The notes under the pieces are model-generated. The model ran no database searches, was not told the origin of the DNA, and was given only the letters and a program-made list of their open reading frames with translations. A DNA stretch of 21,266 nucleotides from an uncultured Parvibacter sp. (GTDB taxonomy: Bacteria; Actinomycetota; Coriobacteriia; Coriobacteriales; Eggerthellaceae), in the NCBI GenBank assembly GCA_910587945.1, contig CAJUNI010000036.1, forward strand, positions 1 through 21,266. Direction: 5' to 3'. Below, piece by piece: positions 14,834-21,011 of this stretch; positions within the stretch are counted from its first letter, which is position 1; every line of letters starts with the position of its first letter. The position numbers and the translations under genes are program-made.

Positions 14834-15447
14834 TTGAGGACGCTTTCCAGAAGAGCACCCGCAAGGCCAACAAGACAATCGTAATAGCCATCAGGGGCTT
14901 CGGCGTGGATGTTCGCATCGAACTTTTCCACCCAACCTCCCGGGTGCTCAGAGACGAACTGCTCGACCTGCTCCGAGGAACCCTCCCCAGAGGCAACACG
15001 TCGGCACATCTCCGACAGTGTTAGTAGCTCTATCCCCATGTGGTCGGCATACTGGTTATTCTCATTGCTCACCACAAGGCCCAGGCTGCGAAGGATCTGC
15101 TGCATCTGGAACGTGGGTTCGCCGAACCCAACTGTAACCCCCTCTTGGCGGTTCATGGTCTCCCAGGGCGCGGCGGCAGGCTGCGGCGGCCCAATGAAGA
15201 GCTTCGTGTATACGACCGAGACATCCTCTACCTCGTCGACTCCCGAAGCCATGGACTCTTGCGCCCTCTCAGCAAACGAGCGACAACGCTCAATGGCTGA
15301 TGCCACCCTGCTGTCATCGAAGGTGGGAAAGCTATCCCAGAACTGCAGGTCGAGCCCGATCGTTTCCGTTTGGGTCATCGGCTTCAAGAGCGAATTGCCA
15401 ATGAATGCGAAGGCGTCTGCGTAGGTGAGCCACATCTGGTCGTTCAT
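14818..15447 (-). CDS. TorD/DmsD-family molybdoenzyme maturation chaperone
   Basis: This is a 209-residue all-helical cytoplasmic protein. It carries the family block YTKLFIGPPQPAAAPWET (80-97) and the second signature NQYADHMGIEL (131-141), with the conserved D-H pair. Such proteins bind the Tat signal of a molybdoenzyme precursor, help load the cofactor and hold back export until folding is complete. The obvious client in view is the Tat-exported oxidoreductase at 9450-11870, which shares an operator motif with this gene. Start 15447 has GAGGAGGA 5 nt upstream and a predicted promoter at 15481-15509; the longer frame to 15522 would run through that promoter. The first gene of its operon, it overlaps the second NrfD gene. 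Confidence 0.9.
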   Translation of the reverse strand: MNDQMWLTYADAFAFIGNSLLKPMTQTETIGLDLQFWDSFPTFDDSRVASAIERCRSFAERAQESMASGVDEVEDVSVVYTKLFIGPPQPAAAPWETMNRQEGVTVGFGEPTFQMQQILRSLGLVVSNENNQYADHMGIELLTLSEMCRRVASGEGSSEQVEQFVSEHPGGWVEKFDANIHAEAPDGYYDCLVGLAGALLESVLNCSAN

Positions 15448-15467
15448 ATGTTCCTCCTCAGGGGGAA

Positions 15468-15481
15468 TTATCCTATGACAA
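15468..15481. promoter_or_regulatory. Third copy of the TTGTC-N4-GACAA-type dyad
   Basis: TTATCCTATGACAA reads TTGTCATAGGATAA on the minus strand, identical in 13 of 14 positions to the dyad at 12025-12038. It lies between the -10 and the start codon of the torD-like gene, centred about at the predicted transcription start, which is a repressor position. Confidence 0.6.
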
Positions 15482-15509
15482 TTATGGATGATAGCCCACA
15501 GAGATTCAA
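15481..15509 (-). promoter_or_regulatory. Predicted promoter of the torD-nrfD2 operon
   Basis: On the minus strand TTGAAT (15509-15504) and CATAAT (15486-15481) are 17 nt apart. The predicted start is near 15474, giving a leader of about 27 nt that contains the dyad. A GC-rich 7-bp hairpin (AAGGGGG 15508-15514 with CCCCCTT 15523-15529) lies just upstream. Confidence 0.6.
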
Positions 15510-15606
15510 GGGGGTTACGCACCCCCCTTCGGTGCCCAATACCGCGTCACTTTGATTACGGCTGGAATACTTGAAATGGAGATATATTCCGCACTCACAT
15601 GAATAC

Positions 15607-15666
15607 GAAATCGCGAATTTTGTTACAAATGACCAATTTGAAATTGCGTATTTTGTACAATCACCA
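15607..15666. repeat. AT-rich tandem direct repeat before the ATPase pseudogene
   Basis: Two units 33 bp apart begin GAAATCGCGAATTTTGTTAC (15607-) and GAAATTGCGTATTTTGTACA (15640-), continuing to matching ACCA ends. Each contains a dyad of the form TTTTGT-(T)-ACAA. The arrangement is typical of a promoter/operator for the following gene, now probably without a function. Confidence 0.5.
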
Positions 15667-15682
15667 GTAAGGAGCCTATATT

Positions 15683-16336
15683 TTGTTGTAGCGCAAGGTA
15701 TATCCGCGTTTTTTGGAATGGAAACGAAGCCAGCAGAAGAAACGCAAGGCTCTTTTTGTGACAGGAGCCCGCCAAATTGGCAAAAGCTATCTCATTCGCT
15801 ATTTGGGAGAAACTGAATATACCTCGTTGGTGGAAATAAACCTGCTGAACGACAAAGAGGCGAAACGAGTTCTGGCCGAGGCTCAGAACGCCCAAGATTT
15901 TATCAATCGCCTCGTCTCGCTCACCTCCAAGCCGTTCATCGAGGGAGACACGCTCGTGTTCATCGGCGAGATCCAGGAGCTTCCCGATGTGATTACTTAC
16001 GCGAAGTTCCTTATAGAAGACGGACGGTACGACTACGCTTTCTCGGGATCTATGCTGGGCACCGAATTCAACGGTGCCAGGTCTTTTCCTGTCGGTTATG
16101 CCGAGGAAATCACTATGCGCCCGCTTGATTTCGAAGAATTCTGCTGGGCGGCCAACGTTCCGCAATCTACCCTCGATACTGTGTGGGAATCATTCGATTT
16201 GCGGCGTCCTTTAGCCGACTACCTTCACGAAAACCTCCTCGTACGCTGGCGCACCTACTTGGTGGTATCCTCTACGCTCCATGGTACGCCACGTTGTGCT
16301 TTGAGTCGCTCAACTACACCGACGACTTCTTTCTAA
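15683..16336 (+). pseudogene. Decayed AAA-family ATPase (DUF4143 type), N-terminal part
   Basis: Intact members are single-gene AAA ATPases of about 400 residues with an unknown, possibly defence-related, role. Here AAGGAG (15669-15674) precedes TTG-TTG-TAG at 15683. Reading through the TAG (15689) gives RKVYPRFLEWKRSQ, the family N-terminus, so codon 3 is probably a CAG to TAG nonsense mutation. Walker A is present (GARQIGKSY). Walker B reads LVFIGEIQE where the family has LVFxDEIQE, so the catalytic Asp is Gly. Homology continues through SGSMLG, the MRPLDFEEFCW block and RTYLVV, then stops near 16262, where the family normally reads VGGMP; the C-terminal DUF4143 domain is absent. A frame opening at TTG 15713 remains but would yield only a fragment of about 207 residues. 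Confidence 0.8.
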
Positions 16337-16341
16337 AGTAG
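16249..16341 (+). pseudogene. Possible 3' remnant of another gene fused to the ATPase fragment
   Basis: In a different frame from the ATPase remnant, codons from 16249 read AHLLGG, then ILYAPWYATLCFESLNYTDD, then FFLK and TAG (16339-16341). The composition looks like a real protein C-terminus, and it begins where ATPase homology ends. I do not recognise the family. This suggests a deletion joined two genes near 16260, but chance cannot be excluded over about 30 codons. Confidence 0.3.
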
Positions 16342-16353
16342 CCCTAAAAGAAG

Positions 16354-16517
16354 AGCCGCTGGTTTTGGTCCGGCGGCTCGCTTCGATTGACTGAGTGGTG
16401 CCATTTGATGTGACCCTTTGGTGCCCTGATGGCAGAACTATGCCATTTTCAGTATTGTTCTGCCAACTTTGACGGCTCAGGTGAAAATGAGTCAAAAAGG
16501 GCTACGGTCGCTGACTC
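16354..16517. repeat. Dispersed intergenic repeat, copy with extra insert
   Basis: It starts with a hairpin: AGCCGCTGG (16354-16362) and CCGGCGGCT (16370-16378), 9 bp with a 7-nt loop. TGGTGCCATTTGATGTGACC and a second TTGGTGCC follow, then GAGTCA (16489-16494) and TGACTC (16512-16517). Relative to the copy at 20233 it has about 45 extra nt, including a perfect 8-bp inverted repeat GGCAGAAC (16431-16438) / GTTCTGCC (16457-16464). The right end overlaps the last codons of the hydrolase gene. Confidence 0.7.
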
Positions 16518-17569
16518 AGGAGTGTTCGTTGGATTGCGTCAACGAATTCGCTTGGTTTCTCGTAGTGAATATTGTGACCAGAATCGATAACGACCATCTC
16601 GCAGTCAGCAATGGCTTTTGTGACCCTCGCTGCATCTTCGTCAGTATTGGCTGCGTAGAGAACGCCGTCATCTCCGTAGCTCGTCTTTGCCTTCAAGTAC
16701 AGAACGGGGCACCTAATCTCCGACAATAGCTGTTCCTGATCTACCCCATCGAACCAGCTTCCAGTGTAGAAGGCGTTTCCAAACGTTGGGTCGAAGTCGT
16801 CCATGAAATAGGCGCCGCGTGTCCAGTCGTGCGGAATCCACTCGGTGGTGACATGCTCATCGGGATGCGCCTCGCACCATGCACGTATCTCTTCAACGGT
16901 GCGATCCCTGAGGCCTCCGAAGAGCTTGAATAGGTAGCTGCGCTTCGCATAAAAGGCTGCATAAGGTTCTGTCGACTGAGCTGTTACATACTCATGAGCC
17001 GGAACGTAGCCATCGAACCACACAAACGATCCCTCACCCTCCTGAACCTCGTCCGGCAGCACATTGAAAAACGGAGGATCTTCAAGGACACAGGCGATCA
17101 CATTACCGGGATCCTTAGCGGCAACATAGGCAGCCAGGACCCCGCCTGAGGAATGTCCCGACACCACAAACGGCTCATCGATAGCACTATCCGCGAATTC
17201 GATAAGCGCATTGCCTTGAGCTTGGCACGTGTAGAGGTCAGCATCGTGTGCCGATTCCCCATGGCCGAAGCAGTCAACAGAGAATACGTGGAAGTCCTTG
17301 GCGAGATCGGGAAGCACCTTCGCATAGTCCTCCCATTCCATGCCCTGGCCATGGATAAGCATGAGAGCTGGACCATTGTCCGGCCCTTCTGCGTAGTTGA
17401 TGATGTTTCCGTCTATCAGCGCCTGCTGTTCGACGAAACCTGCATCGTGCGCTTTTTGAATCAAACGCTCCTCTGAATGCAAATTGCCATCTCTATAAAA
17501 CAACAGAGCACCAGCTGCGACAACAGCGATAGCACACACCACCACACCTGCAATTGCCAACGGCTTCAT
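16502..17569 (-). CDS. Membrane-anchored or secreted alpha/beta hydrolase
   Basis: This is a 355-residue protein. Residues 4-24 are an uncleaved signal anchor or signal peptide (LAIAGVVVCAIAVVAAGALLF). The rest is an alpha/beta hydrolase: oxyanion loop LIHGQG (71-76), VDCFGHGES (98-106), nucleophile elbow G138-H-S140-S-G142 and the late His in DSGHNIHYEKP (H332). The acid residue is probably an Asp/Glu near 270-300 but cannot be placed. It would act outside the cytoplasmic membrane on an unknown ester or related substrate. ATG 17569 is preferred over 17602 because AAGGGGAG precedes it. The last residues (LLSQRP) are encoded within the dispersed repeat. It is divergent from the XRE-AbrB regulator, with 192 nt between starts. 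Confidence 0.88.
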   Translation of the reverse strand: MKPLAIAGVVVCAIAVVAAGALLFYRDGNLHSEERLIQKAHDAGFVEQQALIDGNIINYAEGPDNGPALMLIHGQGMEWEDYAKVLPDLAKDFHVFSVDCFGHGESAHDADLYTCQAQGNALIEFADSAIDEPFVVSGHSSGGVLAAYVAAKDPGNVIACVLEDPPFFNVLPDEVQEGEGSFVWFDGYVPAHEYVTAQSTEPYAAFYAKRSYLFKLFGGLRDRTVEEIRAWCEAHPDEHVTTEWIPHDWTRGAYFMDDFDPTFGNAFYTGSWFDGVDQEQLLSEIRCPVLYLKAKTSYGDDGVLYAANTDEDAARVTKAIADCEMVVIDSGHNIHYEKPSEFVDAIQRTLLSQRP

Positions 17570-17761
17570 CCAGCTCTCCCCTTTCGACGTGCGTTTGTTC
17601 ATAGCCTAGGCCGCCAGCACCTTTGCATCCACCAACTAAGGCTGGAGAATTGGCGCCACAAATGACAACTAGAGCTAACATGAACAGAGCAGAATTGCAT
17701 GTTCGAATTGATGGCTTGCGCGCCTAATGCCACGCAGTGTCGAATCGGAGGTATGAAAGCT
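17570..17761. promoter_or_regulatory. Divergent intergenic region between hydrolase and XRE-AbrB genes
   Basis: Both genes must be started from these 192 nt. GAATTG occurs twice, 14 nt apart, near 17690-17710, and GAACA/TGTTC half-sites flank the first copy. No confident -35/-10 pair was identified. Control of the hydrolase by the regulator is inferred from the divergent layout only. Confidence 0.3.
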
Positions 17762-18202
17762 ATGATCGCTCAGAACATTCTCTCACTCAGAACCCACGAG
17801 GGTCTCACCCAAGAAGGGCTCGGAGAGGCGCTGGGTGTCTCGCGCCAGACCGTCGCGAAATGGGAATCGGGCGAAGCGGTGCCTGACCTAGTAAACGCGC
17901 AAGCTCTAGCCAAACTGTTTAAGGTACGCTTGGATGATCTGGTGAATCACAGCGAGTCCCAAGCGGGATACCCCATCGCGCCGGTTGGGCTGCACATCTT
18001 CGGCATTGCGCGCTTAGGCGAGCGCGGACAGATCGTCATTCCGAAGAAGGCGCGCGAGGTATTTGGGCTAGAACCCGGAAGCGAGCTTTTGATCCTGGGC
18101 GACGAATCGCAGGGCATCGCGCTTCAACGCCTAGCTGATGCCGAGGCCCGCCTTGAGGCCTACGGGCGCGCGGTCAACGACCTCCAAACGGGTATTGAGT
18201 GA
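17762..18202 (+). CDS. Two-domain regulator: XRE helix-turn-helix plus SpoVT-AbrB domain
   Basis: This is a 146-residue DNA-binding protein with two separate DNA-binding folds. Residues 3-60 are an XRE/Cro helix-turn-helix (LTQEGLGEALGVSRQTVAKW). Residues about 78-124 are a swapped-hairpin AbrB/SpoVT domain (ARLGERGQIVIPKKAREVFG, then PGSELLILGD). AbrB-type domains dimerise, so the protein could bridge two kinds of site. ATG 17762 has GGAGG about 10 nt upstream; ATG 17753 would lie only 1 nt after the same sequence. It is divergent from the hydrolase. Related fusions in Gram-positive bacteria often accompany transporter genes, but none follows here; the repeat begins just downstream. Confidence 0.85.
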   Translation: MIAQNILSLRTHEGLTQEGLGEALGVSRQTVAKWESGEAVPDLVNAQALAKLFKVRLDDLVNHSESQAGYPIAPVGLHIFGIARLGERGQIVIPKKAREVFGLEPGSELLILGDESQGIALQRLADAEARLEAYGRAVNDLQTGIE

Positions 18203-18212
18203 GACGGGCGGA

Positions 18213-18370
18213 ATCAGATAGCCAACCATCCGACTTGCCTCATTTACATCGCCCGAACTCGACAACGGCAACTATTCCGCATAATCAAATAAGAAGAGCC
18301 GCCGGCTTCGATCCGACGGCTCGCTTTGGTTGACTCGTTGGTGCCACTTGATGTAACCCTCTGGCACCTA
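18213..18370. repeat. Dispersed intergenic repeat, double copy
   Basis: The first part (AGATAGCCAACCATCCGACT, about 18219-18238) matches the 7394-7475 element. The second part is the hairpin AGCCGCCGG (18297-18305) with CCGACGGCT (18313-18321, one mismatch), followed by GACTCGTTGGTGCCACTTGA and a second GGCACC-type element. The GAGTCA/TGACTC end module is missing here. Confidence 0.65.
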
Positions 18371-18439
18371 GCTGTTCTCACCACGAACATGCCCCTTTCA
18401 AATGCGCAAGGTTGAGCCACGCGAGATGGCGCCTGCACA

Positions 18440-18453
18440 ATCTCGCGCGAGAT
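18440..18453. other. Perfect 14-bp palindrome ATCTCGCGCGAGAT
   Basis: The palindrome lies 7 nt beyond the stop of the small minus-strand membrane protein. A related half (CGCGAGAT) occurs about 20 nt to the left. It could be an operator or a short hairpin; there is no T-tract. Confidence 0.3.
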
Positions 18454-18459
18454 CCGGAA

Positions 18460-18801
18460 TCAGACGGCGCTGATGGAGATTGAGGGCACGCGAGAGGCTT
18501 GAAGCCACACATGAGGAGATACAACAGATGGAAAGCGACAGCTGTTAGGCGGAAGGTATTTGGCGCCACTGCTGCGAGAGCTCTCGGCGAGAACTGGGAG
18601 GAGTATCACCTTCGAGGCGGCCGCACCGAGACTCCGCCAGCTGATGCCGAGGCTCTTGAACAACTGCTCCTCTGCCGTGCCAGCCAGCTCGAACGCATCG
18701 GCGATTGGATAGGGCGACTGAAACGTTTGGACCCATGCGCAGGCAAGATGCCAGGCGACGGCGATGATAAGGTACCTCAAGGCGAGATCGACGCTACTCA
18801 T
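18460..18801 (-). CDS. Small putative membrane protein coupled to the XRE regulator
   Basis: This is a 113-residue product that I do not recognise. Residues about 5-25 (DLALRYLIIAVAWHLACAWV) are hydrophobic and could be one membrane helix. Start ATG 18801 overlaps the regulator stop by 8 nt (ATGAGTAG), and GAGGAG lies about 7 nt upstream, inside the regulator gene. The first 65 or so codons prefer G/C at the third base as neighbouring genes do; the last 35 codons do not, so the 3' part may be read-out after a truncation or frameshift. Real but possibly shortened is my best reading. Confidence 0.5.
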   Translation of the reverse strand: MSSVDLALRYLIIAVAWHLACAWVQTFQSPYPIADAFELAGTAEEQLFKSLGISWRSLGAAASKVILLPVLAESSRSSGAKYLPPNSCRFPSVVSPHVWLQASRVPSISISAV

Positions 18802-19948
18802 GGCAGGGCTCCTCGGCAGCTGTGTTCCCTATACGCGCCAAGACTTCCTTGAACGCAAGCTCGTCGCACAGCTCGTCCCAGCAGACCTCGCCGGCGAGCT
18901 TGGAGGCGTAGGTCTGCCTTATGACGGCTGCCGCCTTGGCTCTCTCCTCCTCTGCGGCGCTGTCGCCCGACTCCTCCCAGACGAGGTCCGGGATACGGTC
19001 GAAGAGCAAAGCGCTGTGCGGATGTAGCAGAACCTCGCAATACCCGTCGACGGCCTCGGATAGCGAGGTAATCGCATCAAGCGCTTCGCCGTCATCTCCC
19101 TGTTCCGCAGACCGCTTGGCCGATTCGTAGAGGACGGATGGCAGAAGCGCCGGAAAAAGAGCAACGTATTCGGGCGAAACCTGCATGCGCTCTGCCAGGG
19201 CGTGGATCTCTTCCAGCTGCTCGTCGGTGGCCAGCGGTGCGAGCGCGGCCAGGGTGCCCATCGCTTCGATAAGCGACACGAGCAACTGACGCTGGAGCGT
19301 CACCAGCGCGGCATCCTGTTGCCCTTCTTCGAGGTACAGCTGAGCCAGGGACAGCGCTGCCAGGTTCGGCTCCGCCGGCGCGAGGTGCTCGACGAGGGCC
19401 TTCGCCTCGTCGAAGCGACCCGTCCATTGCAGTATGCGAGCGAGGGGTAGGATGTCCGTTTGGGAAGGGGCGCCTTGCGGGCCCAGGTCGATGGCCCGAC
19501 GGAAGAGCTTCTCCGCCGTTTCCGCAAGCGCGGCGGCATCGCCTTCAAGGGGGCGCGCCTCGAACCCGTCGCTCGCCGCGATCTGGGCGAAGGCGGCCAT
19601 GGCGAGCAGTCGTACGACTGGCAGGCACGACCAATGCTGCCTCGCCTGGGCGTCTACGTAGTCCATCCCCGAGGCGCGGTCCTCGCCAGAGAGGCTGAGC
19701 GCCTTGAGATAGATGGCGTCGGCTTCTTCTTGGGTGACGTCGTCGACTCTACCGAAGAGCTCGTCGATGCTCACGCCGTAGAGCTCGGCGACGAGGGGCA
19801 GCATCGAGATGTCGGGCATGCTTTGGTTGCATTCCCATTTGGAGACGGCGGCCTTGGTGATCCCGAGGTGGTGGGCGACTTCTTCTTGCGTGAGATGATG
19901 TGCGGTTCTCAGAGAGGTGAGGGTGTTCGCTAGGGACAAGCTACTCAT
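18794..19948 (-). CDS. XRE-family regulator with long helical-repeat C-terminal region
   Basis: This is a 384-residue regulator. Residues 4-70 are a helix-turn-helix (LTQEEVAHHLGITKAAVSKW) followed by the usual dimer helix (VAELYGVSIDELFG). Residues about 75-380 are almost entirely Ala/Leu/Glu-rich helices resembling tetratricopeptide-like repeats, presumably a sensing or partner-binding solenoid. GC content is visibly higher than in the neighbouring genes. ATG 19948 has AAAGGAG 6 nt upstream, and a good promoter is present at 19975-20003. It is coupled to a small membrane protein gene downstream. The start region (GGAGT-GCCC-ATGAGTAGC) closely resembles that of the XRE gene at 716, suggesting the two genes are related. 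No ligand can be named. Confidence 0.88.
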   Translation of the reverse strand: MSSLSLANTLTSLRTAHHLTQEEVAHHLGITKAAVSKWECNQSMPDISMLPLVAELYGVSIDELFGRVDDVTQEEADAIYLKALSLSGEDRASGMDYVDAQARQHWSCLPVVRLLAMAAFAQIAASDGFEARPLEGDAAALAETAEKLFRRAIDLGPQGAPSQTDILPLARILQWTGRFDEAKALVEHLAPAEPNLAALSLAQLYLEEGQQDAALVTLQRQLLVSLIEAMGTLAALAPLATDEQLEEIHALAERMQVSPEYVALFPALLPSVLYESAKRSAEQGDDGEALDAITSLSEAVDGYCEVLLHPHSALLFDRIPDLVWEESGDSAAEEERAKAAAVIRQTYASKLAGEVCWDELCDELAFKEVLARIGNTAAEEPCHE

Positions 19949-19974
19949 GGGCACTCCTTTGGTTGACGCGCTCA

Positions 19975-20003
19975 ATTATCCGCCGCAGAAATGCCCCGAA
20001 CAA
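19975..20003 (-). promoter_or_regulatory. Predicted promoter of the 384-residue XRE regulator
   Basis: On the minus strand TTGTTC (20003-19998) and GATAAT (19980-19975) are separated by exactly 17 nt. The -10 is a 5/6 match and the -35 matches at the first three bases. The predicted start lies about 20 nt upstream of the coding start. The remainder of 20004-20232 holds no gene. Confidence 0.5.
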
Positions 20004-20232
20004 GCGAGAGTGCGTGGACGCATCTCAGCAGAAAATCAACTAATGGTTGACGGGAGATGGGTACGCTGCGACAAAACGCGCTATGTCTATGGCGCCGAAT
20101 ACCGCTAGCTTCTATGGCAACTTTCACGCGTGGCGCACCTGTCGCACTTTAGGTAGTTCATTACACTCTCGTGATCCTCGACAGTCGCCCTAGCTTTTGT
20201 CAGATCCCCTTAACTCACAACCAGATAAGAAA

Positions 20233-20346
20233 AGCCGCCGGCTTCGATCCGGCGGCTCGCTTTGATTGGCTCATAGGTGCCATTAGATGTGCCCCTTTGG
20301 CGCCCTTCTTTTACCGTGAGTCAAAAAAGGCTACGGTCCCTGACTC
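20233..20346. repeat. Dispersed intergenic repeat, compact copy
   Basis: AGCCGCCGG (20233-20241) and CCGGCGGCT (20249-20257) form a perfect 9-bp stem with loop CTTCGAT. AGGTGCCATTAGATGTGCCC and TTGGCGCCC follow. The end module is GAGTCA (20318-20323), AAAAAAGGCTACGGTCCC-like spacer, TGACTC (20341-20346). This is the most symmetrical copy and defines the family. Confidence 0.7.
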
Positions 20347-20399
20347 ATTGGCCCAATGGGGTTAGCCTAATGAGCTATGTGCAACGCGCATTCGCGTTT

Positions 20400-21011
20400 C
20401 TACGCCACAAACGAGGCCACAATGTAGCCGACAACGCCGCCGATGACAGCGCACACGGTGAACATAATGAGCGATCGCGCCAGCGGGTGGCGGCGGCCGA
20501 AGGCACTCTCGTCGGGCGTCGGCTTCTCTCCCTTCGAAAAGGACACAATGTCTTGATAGGTCACTAAATCATTCGCCTTCTTGAGATGCTCCACATGGCT
20601 CAACAGCTCCATGCCGAACAGCCAGAATAGAAGGAATGCCACTAGTCCCAGCAGTTCGCTCTCGGACAAACTCGAAATCACCGACGACGGCCCGGTATCC
20701 ATAACGAATCCAGCCGTTAGACACACCATCCCTACACCAATCAGTGCCCAAGCCAAAAGCGCCAATCGCCGCATTTTCTCCCACTCGGCCTTAATAGTCT
20801 CCTCCATGGTTTCCACGTCTCCTTTCACGAGTTCATCGATGGACGTCTCGAAGAGTGTGCTCAGCAAAAGCAGGCTCTGCACATCGGGGTAAGTGCGATC
20901 GGTCTCCCAGTTGGAAATGGTTTGACGCGAAACATAGATGCGCTCCGCCAGTTCCTCTTGAGAAAGTCCCATCCGGGCCCGATGAGCCTTAATCTGCTCC
21001 TTGAGTTCCAC
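20400..21011 (-). CDS. XRE-family regulator with C-terminal membrane helices
   Basis: This is a 203-residue membrane-bound regulator. Residues 3-65 are a helix-turn-helix (LSQEELAERIYVSRQTISNW, YPDVQSLLLLSTLFETSIDE). A charged linker (VKGDVETMEETIKAEWEKMR) leads to about three hydrophobic segments: LALLAWALIGVGMVCLTAGF, LLGLVAFLLFWLFGMELL and SLIMFTVCAVIGGVVGYIVA. HTH-plus-membrane proteins of this layout are common in Gram-positive anaerobes and may sense envelope state; the targets are unknown. GTG 21011 is chosen because GGAAGGA precedes it and the product begins VELKEQIK, the normal family start; a longer frame to 21122 adds a non-homologous Cys/Arg-rich stretch. It appears monocistronic. 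Confidence 0.88.
   Translation of the reverse strand: MELKEQIKAHRARMGLSQEELAERIYVSRQTISNWETDRTYPDVQSLLLLSTLFETSIDELVKGDVETMEETIKAEWEKMRRLALLAWALIGVGMVCLTAGFVMDTGPSSVISSLSESELLGLVAFLLFWLFGMELLSHVEHLKKANDLVTYQDIVSFSKGEKPTPDESAFGRRHPLARSLIMFTVCAVIGGVVGYIVASFVA

Noticed and set aside
15571..15816. 81-codon plus-strand frame over the ATPase start
   Set aside because: It is out of frame with the recognisable ATPase homology and shows no family resemblance.
18499..18852. 117-codon plus-strand frame opposite the small membrane protein
   Set aside because: It runs antisense into the XRE gene, lacks a ribosome binding site and is charged without any motif; the minus-strand reading is better supported.
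20233..20257. tRNA T-arm-like sequence (GGCTTCGATCC) in the repeat hairpin
   Set aside because: There is no acceptor, D or anticodon arm around it in any copy, so it is a hairpin with a chance resemblance.
16354..20346. CRISPR array
   Set aside because: The repeats are few, kilobases apart, differ in length and have genes between them; there are no regular spacers or cas genes.
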